A stretch of 7,481 nucleotides of DNA from Christensenellaceae bacterium (GTDB taxonomy: Bacteria; Bacillota; Clostridia; Christensenellales; DTU072). A program made the translations under genes and the position numbers. The stretch spans positions 1 through 7,481 of the forward strand of contig JAISKW010000125.1 in the NCBI GenBank assembly GCA_031260775.1, read 5' to 3'. This document shows, in pieces, positions 1-5,857 of this stretch. The number at the start of each line of letters is the position of its first letter. Position 1 is the stretch's first letter. Below the pieces are notes generated by a model. It saw only the letters and a list, made by a program, of their open reading frames with translations, made no database searches and was not told the DNA's origin.

Positions 1-39
1 CCGCCGATTTTTCAATTCATCGGCGGACATACAGTCCGC
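1..39. repeat. Two overlapping inverted repeats (alternative hairpins)
   Basis: CCGCCGA at 1-7 pairs with TCGGCGG at 20-26 (12-base loop), and GCGGAC at 23-28 pairs with GTCCGC at 34-39 (5-base loop). The stems share bases 23-26, so only one can form at a time. The first arm is followed by a T run (8-12), so it could instead be the 3' arm of a terminator whose other half lies outside the window. Pairing is seen directly; function is unknown. Confidence 0.4.
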
Positions 40-124
40 TGCGTTCTTGAAAAACGTTGATTTTGCCTTTCCAAAACTCACTCAAAATCCGCACAAGGAC
101 TTAATCAGCGTTTACTTAACCCGT
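1..124. other. Left-edge region, gene content unresolved
   Basis: No gene can be assigned with confidence. The + frame of the downstream phosphotransferase stays open to base 2, so a TTG start at 47 or a longer upstream extension is formally possible. A second + frame ends at a TGA at 58-60 and could be the tail of an upstream gene. On the minus strand an ORF beginning at ATG 32-30 (or GTG near 80) runs off the left edge; its short peptide (MSADELKNRR) looks protein-like but is too short to judge. None of these has a good Shine-Dalgarno sequence. Any promoter for the phosphotransferase-MATE pair should lie here, but I see no convincing -35/-10 pair. Confidence 0.4.
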
Positions 125-1123
125 ATGAGAAAAAGCGTAACCAAATTTCCAATAACGGATGCAAAAATCCGCGAAATATTCGTAGCCGCAGGGCTCGGCG
201 AAGTCACGGAAATTGCCGAAATTTCGGACGGTTGGTACAACAGTGTTTTCTCCGCAGTTGCCGAAAGCGGGCAAAAATATGTTCTTAAAATCGCGCCCGA
301 AAAAAGCGTACACGTTTTAACGCACGAACAAGGACTAATGGCATCGGAGGTCGCGTTTTACAAGCTTCTTGCCGAAAAAACCGCAATAATTACTCCGAAA
401 GTCGTGTTTTCGGACTTTTCCGAAACAATAATTCCCACGCCGTACTTCATTATGAACTTTTTAAGCGGCACAAGGCTTGATAAAGCAAAGCTCACCGCCT
501 CGGAAAAAGAAGAAGTAAAAGTGCAATGGGCGTGGGTTTATTCGGAATTTCACAAAATTAAAGGCACGGGCTACGGCTACACGCAAGCCGGGTTAAAGGA
601 CAATTGGAAAGACGGACTTGCGCATATGACACAAATTTTAATTGACGATGCCTCCTCGTTCGGTAAAAAATGTAAAATGGGCGACAAGCTTTTGAAATTC
701 ATCGATAAATTCGCCGCAGAATTAGAGGGTGTACCGTGCGTTTGCATTAGCTTTGACCTCCACCCGCTCAACATCTTTTGCCAAAAAACGGAGGACGGAA
801 TCAGGCTTGCCATATTAGATTTGGAGCGCGGTTTTTGGGGCGACCCGGTAGGCGATTTTACCTCTGCCGAAACATTTACTCCCTTTGCAAAAAAATCCAT
901 AATTGCGCACTATAATAAGTTCGCCGCTCAGCCGATTGAGGTTAACCGCAACACTCAAATCCGCTACGAACTGCTAAATGCCTACCTTGCGGTGATAATG
1001 TACACCGAAAGGTTCTCCCGCTTTAAGGGCGCGGGCAAGTTTTTGAACCCCGTATTTTGGATCGGTACGGTTGCGTGCAGACATATCGCAAAAACCTCGT
1101 TTTCGGCACTCAATAAAATGTAA
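125..1123 (+). CDS. APH/choline-kinase-fold phosphotransferase
   Basis: Probable cytoplasmic ATP-dependent small-molecule kinase of the aminoglycoside phosphotransferase family (PF01636 type). Residues are numbered from the TTG at 47 (358 aa); with the preferred ATG at 125 the protein is 332 aa, a usual family length. The N-lobe has a nucleotide loop around DGWYNSVF (61-68), the ATP-anchoring Lys81 in YVLKIAP and an acidic partner Glu101. The catalytic loop reads SFDLHPLN (235-242) with base Asp237 and Asn242; the metal-binding motif is ILDLERGFWGDPVGD, with Asp258. The family His two residues before the catalytic Asp is Ser235 here. ATG 125 is chosen because homologous sequence starts just after it and the upstream stretch looks unrelated, but there is no good ribosome site at either start. 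The gene ends directly against the MATE exporter. The substrate (an antibiotic, choline-like compound or sugar) cannot be told from sequence. Confidence 0.85.
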   Translation: MRKSVTKFPITDAKIREIFVAAGLGEVTEIAEISDGWYNSVFSAVAESGQKYVLKIAPEKSVHVLTHEQGLMASEVAFYKLLAEKTAIITPKVVFSDFSETIIPTPYFIMNFLSGTRLDKAKLTASEKEEVKVQWAWVYSEFHKIKGTGYGYTQAGLKDNWKDGLAHMTQILIDDASSFGKKCKMGDKLLKFIDKFAAELEGVPCVCISFDLHPLNIFCQKTEDGIRLAILDLERGFWGDPVGDFTSAETFTPFAKKSIIAHYNKFAAQPIEVNRNTQIRYELLNAYLAVIMYTERFSRFKGAGKFLNPVFWIGTVACRHIAKTSFSALNKM

Positions 1124-1126
1124 ATG
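1118..1126 (+). promoter_or_regulatory. Stop-start junction with translational coupling
   Basis: The bases ATGTAAATG hold the final Met codon and TAA of the phosphotransferase, immediately followed by the ATG of the MATE gene. No purine-rich ribosome site lies in the preceding 20 bases, so reinitiation by terminating ribosomes is the simplest way to start the exporter. Confidence 0.6.
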
Positions 1127-2470
1127 GAAGCCGATAAGCTGAAAGATTTAAGAGAAAAGAGCATTCCGCGGCTACTTCTCGGCTACTCTTTGACGACCTT
1201 TGCCGCTCTTTTATTAAACAGCATTTACACCCTAACCGATGCGATTTTTATCGGGCGCGGAATCGGTGCGGAGGCACTCGGCGGCATAACGGCGGTGTTG
1301 CCGTTTACAATTTTTCAGTCGGCAATCTCACTTGCCATAGGCGGCGGCGCGGCGATTCTCGTTTCACAACTTTTGGGAAAGGGCGAAAAGAAAAGAGCGG
1401 GCGAAACGTTTTTACTTGCCGCCGTTACCTTTTGGTTCACGGCGATAATTATTACAATTTTAGGTCTAATCTTTATTGACCCGCTAATTGACCTCCTCGG
1501 CGCGGCGGACGGGCTAAAGGGTTATGCAAAGCAGTATCTCACAATTCTCCTTATCGGAAATGTATTTTCAACGGGCTTCTCGTCCGTAATGCGTGCGGAA
1601 GGTAAAATGTTCGCTTCTACGCTTCAATGGGTAATACCCATTTCCGTTAACATAATTTTGGATGCGGTTTTCATTTTCGGGCTCAAAATGGGCGTTGCCG
1701 GCGCGGCATGGGCGACGGTCGCGTGCCAAATTACGAGCGTGATTACCTCGTTCACATTTTTTGCAAAATTCTCGTCGCTTGAGTTTAGGGGCGCGAAGCT
1801 TAAGAACGCAAAGCTCAAGGACATTTTCTCGGCGGGGTTGCCCTCGCTTGTCCAAAACGGCTCAATCGCCGTTGGTATGGCGTTATTAAACAACGTATTC
1901 AAGGCGGTTTCGGGCGGCGAAATGCAGGTAATTTACGGACTAATCAGCAAAATATTTATGTTCTTTATTGTGCCGTTTACCGCTGTAACGCAAGCTCTGC
2001 AGCCGATTGCCGGGTACAATTACGGCGCAAACCGTACCGAAAAAATCAAAACGGCAATTAAATATACCGTGTTATTTTCGCTTATTGCTTCTCTTGTTGC
2101 TCTGCTTATTTGTGAAGCCGCACCGAAACCGATGCTCAAAATTTTAACCGACGACAGCGGTTTAATCGAAAGCGGCAGTTACGCGCTAAGATGGATATCC
2201 GCGGCTTTCCCTCTGATGTTTTTGCCGTCCGCCGTGGGAGTTCTTTTGCAATCGACCGGCAAAAAGCTTGCCGCCTCTCTCTTGTTCGCCGAAAATTATA
2301 TTTTTATTCCGCCGCTTGCGTTTTTGCTTGTAAAATTATCGGGAGTAAACGCCGTATGGATTTCCTTTCCGGTTGCCGGCGCGCTTGCAAGCGTTATCGC
2401 CGTAATTGTTTTGATTATTTGGTTAAAAAGCTCTAATTCCTCGCAAAGAATTGTTCCATTATCGAAATAA
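1124..2470 (+). CDS. MATE-family efflux transporter
   Basis: Inner-membrane, cation-coupled exporter of the multidrug and toxic compound extrusion family (two PF01554 halves). Its 448 aa is the standard length, and hydrophobic segments through the protein fit twelve membrane helices. Family hallmarks are visible: IYTLTDAIFIGRGIG (34-48) in the first helix region, MRAEGK (156-161), NIILDAVFIFG with following GVAGAAWAT (176-198), QPIAGYNYGA (293-302) at the start of the second-half core, and LLQSTGK (374-380). The ATG follows the phosphotransferase TAA with no gap and has no Shine-Dalgarno of its own, so it probably depends on ribosomes finishing the upstream gene. Its last 38 bases overlap the end of the convergent histidine kinase gene. 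The partner kinase suggests export of a phosphorylated or toxic compound, but MATE substrates cannot be predicted from sequence. Confidence 0.95.
   Translation: MEADKLKDLREKSIPRLLLGYSLTTFAALLLNSIYTLTDAIFIGRGIGAEALGGITAVLPFTIFQSAISLAIGGGAAILVSQLLGKGEKKRAGETFLLAAVTFWFTAIIITILGLIFIDPLIDLLGAADGLKGYAKQYLTILLIGNVFSTGFSSVMRAEGKMFASTLQWVIPISVNIILDAVFIFGLKMGVAGAAWATVACQITSVITSFTFFAKFSSLEFRGAKLKNAKLKDIFSAGLPSLVQNGSIAVGMALLNNVFKAVSGGEMQVIYGLISKIFMFFIVPFTAVTQALQPIAGYNYGANRTEKIKTAIKYTVLFSLIASLVALLICEAAPKPMLKILTDDSGLIESGSYALRWISAAFPLMFLPSAVGVLLQSTGKKLAASLLFAENYIFIPPLAFLLVKLSGVNAVWISFPVAGALASVIAVIVLIIWLKSSNSSQRIVPLSK
2433..2470. other. Tail-to-tail overlap of MATE and histidine kinase genes
   Basis: The last 38 bases of the MATE gene (encoding its hydrophilic C-terminus) are also the antisense of the kinase's last codons. 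No rho-independent terminator separates the two, so transcripts from both sides probably run into each other's gene. Confidence 0.85.
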
Positions 2471-4535
2471 CTTCGTTAATGTCAATCGGCTTGCCGATGT
2501 GTCCGTTCATACCTGCGGCGATGCAACTTTCGATATCCTCACGGAAAACGTTTGCGGTCATGGCGACTATAGGTATCTTTTTGGCGTTCACAAGAGGCAA
2601 ACTGCGGATTTTCCGCGTCGCCTCGAAGCCGTCCATTTCGGGCATTTGAACGTCCATAAATATCATATCGAACTTGTTCGGATTTCTTGTAAACGCTTCT
2701 ACCGCCTCTATTCCGTTCTCGGCGGACACAATAGTAGCACCCGTCGGCTCAAGCAGGGCAATGACAATTTCGCGGTTAATCTCCACGTCCTCGGCAAGGA
2801 GTATGGTTTTATCCTTAAAATCGCCGTCATGGAATGTGTACGACGCGCCCGGGGCATGGTCTTTCAGTACATTTTGGATACTTTCGATTAATGAAAACTG
2901 GAATAGCGGCTTCGGGATAAAGTCCGAAATGCCGACAGCTCGCGCTTCCGCTTCGATTTCTGCCCATTCATAAGCGGAAATCATAATAATAACGGCGTTT
3001 CTGTCCGAACGCGAGCGGATAATCCCCGCCAAGGTAATGCCGTCCATTTCGGGCATTTTGCGGTCTACAAGATAAATCCCGTACGCGCCATCCCTATCAA
3101 TCTTCTCAAGGGCTTCGCGCCCGGAGGTAGCAATATCGCATTTAAGCCCCGACATCCCGAGCAAGTACTGAATTTGATACAAGGTATCGGGGTCGTCGTC
3201 AACGGCAAGAATGCGTAAATCTTTAGGAATTTCCGACGGCGGTGCGACATAATCGCACGTTTTTGTTTTTATTGTGAATCTGAACGTCGAACCGCTGCCC
3301 AACACGCTGTCGATTGTGATTTCGCCGCGCATAAGCTCCACAATCCGCTTTGAAATTGCGAGCCCCAAGCCCGTGCCGCCGAACCGCCTTGACGTTGAAC
3401 CTTCCGCTTGTTCGAACGAGTTAAACAACCTGATCTTTTGCTCCGCTGAAATGCCGATGCCGGTATCGGTCACGCTGAACGAAAGCTCGCAGCCGTCCTC
3501 GTCCTCCGAAACCTTCACAATTCCTATTGAAATCGAACCTCCATCGGGGGTGAACTTAACGGCGTTAGAGAGTAAATTTACAAGAACTTGCGAAAGTCTT
3601 TGCGTGTCAACAATAATGCCGAGAGGAACGTCATGCCCTATTGAGACCGAAAGATGCTGGCATTTTTCGCCTATTTTGAAGCTTGAAACATCCAAAACCT
3701 TCTGTAAAACCCTTTCCAAATCAGCCTCTACGGGCGACAATTCAAGCTTGTTTGCCTCGATTTTGGACATATCCAAATCGTCGTTTATGACTCCCAAAAG
3801 GTGTATTGAGGCGTCCTCAATCTTGCTGAACGCGTAATTTTTGCGGTTTAAGTCCGCTGCGGTTTTGCCGATTGAGGTCATACCGATAATGGCGTTCATC
3901 GGCGTGCGCATCTCGTGCGACATATTCGAAAGGAAGCTGGATTTCGCACGGCTTGCGGCGATTGCGCTTTCACGCGCGGCTTCGATTTCGGTGATATCGT
4001 GGAAAAATATGATTGCGCCCTCGAACTTGTTGCCTTCCTGCATCAAGGAGGTTGCGGTCATTTCGTATTTAAGCTGCGTTATAGGGTCGGTAATGTAGTA
4101 ATTGCCGGGGAAGGTTCCTCCCTGTACAAAGTTTTCTAAAATTGCTTGAACGTGCGGTATAAGATGGTTTTTATCAATTCGGCTAAAAGCGTCGGCAACG
4201 GTTTCTCCGCTTATGTTTTCAACCGGTTTATTTGAGGCAATAAAAAATGAATCGGAATAAAATGCGATGCGGCGATAGCGGTCAACACAAATAATAACGT
4301 CGTTGGAGTTCTTAAGAAGTTGTTTCAAATAGCGGTCGCGCTCGCGAAGCTCCATATTTTTCGCTATTTGCTGATTGATTTTTGCCGTTGTAAAAGTCCG
4401 TTCTACCTCAACGAATTGTGTTAAACGTGAAATCTCGCGCGCTTGCTTTTTAACCGTACGCTCAAGTTCCGCAATTTTCAAATATAGCTCCTCCGTAGAC
4501 TGTTCTAACGGATTTGCGCTCCCGGTATCGTTCAT
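2433..4535 (-). CDS. Soluble hybrid sensor histidine kinase (PAS-HisKA-HATPase-REC-REC)
   Basis: This 700-aa phosphorelay kinase has, in order: an N-terminal coiled coil (about 12-75); a PAS domain (about 72-185) ending in the typical FFHDITE; HisKA with phospho-acceptor His207 in SNMSHEMRTPMN; and a HATPase with N-box NLLSNAVKF (320-328), G1 box DTGIG (357-361), F-box FNSFEQ and G2 box GGTGLGL (386-392). Two receivers follow. REC1 has the acidic cluster 446-448, phosphorylatable Asp491, Ser520 and Lys542; REC2 has Glu582/Asp583, Asp628, Thr660 and Lys682. All key residues are present, so it should be active. There are no membrane segments or signal peptide, so it senses in the cytoplasm. It lies 44 bases downstream of the FIST gene on the same strand and is probably co-transcribed with it. 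No HPt or DNA-binding regulator is nearby. An in-frame TAA 15 bases upstream excludes a longer start. Confidence 0.95.
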   Translation of the reverse strand: MNDTGSANPLEQSTEELYLKIAELERTVKKQAREISRLTQFVEVERTFTTAKINQQIAKNMELRERDRYLKQLLKNSNDVIICVDRYRRIAFYSDSFFIASNKPVENISGETVADAFSRIDKNHLIPHVQAILENFVQGGTFPGNYYITDPITQLKYEMTATSLMQEGNKFEGAIIFFHDITEIEAARESAIAASRAKSSFLSNMSHEMRTPMNAIIGMTSIGKTAADLNRKNYAFSKIEDASIHLLGVINDDLDMSKIEANKLELSPVEADLERVLQKVLDVSSFKIGEKCQHLSVSIGHDVPLGIIVDTQRLSQVLVNLLSNAVKFTPDGGSISIGIVKVSEDEDGCELSFSVTDTGIGISAEQKIRLFNSFEQAEGSTSRRFGGTGLGLAISKRIVELMRGEITIDSVLGSGSTFRFTIKTKTCDYVAPPSEIPKDLRILAVDDDPDTLYQIQYLLGMSGLKCDIATSGREALEKIDRDGAYGIYLVDRKMPEMDGITLAGIIRSRSDRNAVIIMISAYEWAEIEAEARAVGISDFIPKPLFQFSLIESIQNVLKDHAPGASYTFHDGDFKDKTILLAEDVEINREIVIALLEPTGATIVSAENGIEAVEAFTRNPNKFDMIFMDVQMPEMDGFEATRKIRSLPLVNAKKIPIVAMTANVFREDIESCIAAGMNGHIGKPIDINEVISIMEQFFARN
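2628..3058. repeat. 20-base direct repeat in the two receiver domains
   Basis: Bases 2628-2647 and 3039-3058 are identical over 20 positions and encode the KMPEMDG/QMPEMDG loop after the phospho-Asp of REC2 and REC1. They are 411 bases apart, an exact multiple of three, so recombination between them would delete one receiver's worth of sequence in frame. Confidence 0.75.
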
Positions 4536-4558
4536 ATCGAAATATAGTTAACTTATTA

Positions 4559-4564
4559 CTCCTT
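4559..4564 (-). promoter_or_regulatory. Distant Shine-Dalgarno upstream of the histidine kinase
   Basis: The minus strand reads AAGGAG here, a strong ribosome site, but the kinase ATG (4535-4533) is 23 bases further on. No ATG, GTG or TTG lies at normal 5-10 base spacing, and the kinase frame has a stop (TAA) between the site and the ATG. Either the ATG is reached through leader folding or coupling from the FIST gene, or the site is fortuitous. Confidence 0.4.
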
Positions 4565-4579
4565 CTTAAATTAGTTTGA

Positions 4580-5767
4580 TTATAATACAACAGCCGTAAA
4601 GGTGTAATTGTGAAAGCGGTTAACATACTCGCCGGACGCAACCTTAACGGGGCAAACCTCGCCGCCCGAGTAGCCAAGAATGAACGGTTTATCGCCGAAA
4701 ACCTCAGTTAAACGCTCCATTTCGGAGTTGTTTTGCGGGTAAAGCATACTGAAACGCGAAACACACGGCATCAGGATTAACGCTTCGTTGCCGCTGTCCT
4801 TTATTTTCGTAATTCCGCTTTCTAAAGATTCATTGATAGAGTTAACTGATAATTGCCCGAACGTCAGTGAAGAGCCTTCGGGAATGGGGGAAGCTACCAT
4901 AACCGAGCCGTCGTCGTAAACCTTGTACGCGCCCACGGCAATCGAATTCGCACCGTCGTGCAAGTCAAATAATAGGGGGAGGGTCGTGCTGTTTTCTTGT
5001 GTTAACTCCAAGCCGCACTCGCGGACATATTTAACAAACGGAATATCGTTGACGGTTTTAACGTGACAACCCTCCGATTTTGTAACAATTCCGCACATAT
5101 TGGTGAGCGTAACTTTGTTTTCGCTAAACGCGCTTGAAATAAATTTAGGCTCGACATTGCCTTTAACAAGAAGCATTGTCATCCCGAATTTGTCTAATCC
5201 GCCGTTGAAAAACGACCCGCAGGCGTCGTAGGTGAAGTCGTCTCCCATTGTAACGGAGCCGCAAACAGGTACGCCCGAAACCTTGGTTAGGGTGTCTAAT
5301 AGGTTGTGCCCCGAAACGTTATAAACATAAGGGAAAAAGCTTAAAATGAATTTCGGGTCGTCGCCCAATTTCGCCTTTGCGTCCTTGTAGGTATCGATTA
5401 TGTCTTTTTCGTAAGTCGCAAGAGTAATTGCGGGGGTCATCGTCGTGACGAACTCGCAATCGTCGGAGGTTAAAACGCCTACGGAAAGCACATATTTTCC
5501 AAAGGTCTTATCCGTCGCCTCCGCCATAGTAGTCATACCGACATAATCGAAGGGGAGCGCGCCGCGCAGCGCGTCAATCACACCTGAATCGACAAAATCG
5601 ACGCAGGTAAAAATAATACCGACGGAATTTTTTGAAAGCGTTGCAACATCTAATTGCTCTAAGAGCTCTTTGACTGCTAAATCCTTATCGTCAACCTCCT
5701 CGGTGAACGCAGTACGCATTTTAATCATAGACAGATAATCGCATAGTTTCGGGTGGGGGGGGGACAT
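4580..5767 (-). CDS. FIST-domain (FIST_N/FIST_C) signal-transduction protein
   Basis: Cytoplasmic sensory protein of the FIST family (F-box and intracellular signal transduction; PF08495 plus PF10442), proposed in the literature to bind small ligands such as amino acids. It has 395 aa without membrane segments. FIST_N covers roughly 45-235, with VGMTTMAEAT (76-85) and the CGSVTMGDDF region (169-178); FIST_C covers roughly 240-390 and ends in the conserved GYSGGEVCPV (365-374) and NRFHNYTFTAV (383-393), including Glu370, His386 and Asn387. It precedes the hybrid kinase by 44 bases on the same strand, a recurrent family pairing, so it is probably that kinase's ligand-binding partner. Start 5767 is preferred because TTGAGG sits 5 bases upstream; family-like sequence really begins at Met14 (5728, MIKMRTAF). 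The second codon opens a nine-C run that makes the N-terminal frame unstable. Confidence 0.9.
   Translation of the reverse strand: MSPPHPKLCDYLSMIKMRTAFTEEVDDKDLAVKELLEQLDVATLSKNSVGIIFTCVDFVDSGVIDALRGALPFDYVGMTTMAEATDKTFGKYVLSVGVLTSDDCEFVTTMTPAITLATYEKDIIDTYKDAKAKLGDDPKFILSFFPYVYNVSGHNLLDTLTKVSGVPVCGSVTMGDDFTYDACGSFFNGGLDKFGMTMLLVKGNVEPKFISSAFSENKVTLTNMCGIVTKSEGCHVKTVNDIPFVKYVRECGLELTQENSTTLPLLFDLHDGANSIAVGAYKVYDDGSVMVASPIPEGSSLTFGQLSVNSINESLESGITKIKDSGNEALILMPCVSRFSMLYPQNNSEMERLTEVFGDKPFILGYSGGEVCPVKVASGEYVNRFHNYTFTAVVL
5755..5763 (-). repeat. Nine-C homopolymer next to the FIST start codon
   Basis: Nine consecutive G on the + strand (C on the coding strand) begin one base after the ATG at 5767-5765. 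With nine C the ATG at 5767 is in frame with the FIST protein. The alternative ATG at 5771-5769 then reads a 16-codon proline-rich frame ending at TAA 5723-5721, overlapping Met14. With eight C the 5771 ATG would be in frame instead; with ten, neither would be. Such tracts are classical slipped-strand contingency loci, and also classical sites of sequencing error. Confidence 0.85.
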
Positions 5768-5772
5768 ACATA

Positions 5773-5778
5773 CCTCAA
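5773..5778 (-). promoter_or_regulatory. Ribosome binding site of the FIST gene
   Basis: The minus strand reads TTGAGG, with GAGG ending five bases before the ATG at 5767 but only one base before the ATG at 5771. This spacing decides in favour of 5767 as the start in the present tract length. Confidence 0.6.
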
Positions 5779-5791
5779 CTATACCATATTA

Positions 5792-5820
5792 AGTTTATTC
5801 TAAACGGAACGCCGTTTCAA
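5792..5820 (-). promoter_or_regulatory. Candidate sigma-A-type promoter for the FIST-kinase operon
   Basis: On the minus strand TTGAAA (5820-5815) is followed after exactly 17 bases by TAAACT (5797-5792), matching the consensus at five and four of six positions. Transcription would start near 5785, leaving a short leader that includes the ribosome site. A second -10-like element with extended TG (TGGTATAGT, ending at 5778) lies too close to the start codon to be a good alternative. Confidence 0.35.
5802..5817. repeat. Perfect inverted repeat in the FIST promoter region
   Basis: AAACGG, four-base loop AACG, then CCGTTT. It overlaps the candidate -35 box and spacer of the FIST operon, where an operator would sit. 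It could equally be a weak hairpin ending the transcript of the DUF11 gene, though no T run follows on the minus strand. Confidence 0.45.
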
Positions 5821-5857
5821 CGGGCATTTCCCGCGCCACCCTCACTTTGAAATAGTG

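Noticed and set aside
577..900. 107-aa ORF on the minus strand inside the phosphotransferase
   Set aside because: Opposite strand to a gene with intact catalytic motifs; no independent support.
2451..2891. 146-aa ORF on the + strand
   Set aside because: Antisense of the second receiver domain; His/Tyr/Phe-rich composition typical of a shadow frame.
3274..3837. 187-aa ORF on the + strand
   Set aside because: Exact antisense of the kinase's HisKA/HATPase region, whose motifs are intact on the minus strand; no family features or ribosome site.
4462..4677. 71-aa ORF on the minus strand across the FIST-kinase junction
   Set aside because: Overlaps the ends of two well-supported genes in another frame; low-quality Arg-rich composition and no homology-like features.
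5721..5771. 16-codon leader ORF with a proline run as a real peptide gene
   Set aside because: Its ATG is only one base from the ribosome site, and the overlapping ATG at 5767 has better spacing; kept only as part of the slippage finding.
5815..5852. Terminator between the DUF11 gene and the FIST gene
   Set aside because: Short stems (CGGG/CCCG, AAACGG/CCGTTT and a distant TTTCAA/TTGAAA) exist, but none is followed by a T run on the minus strand.
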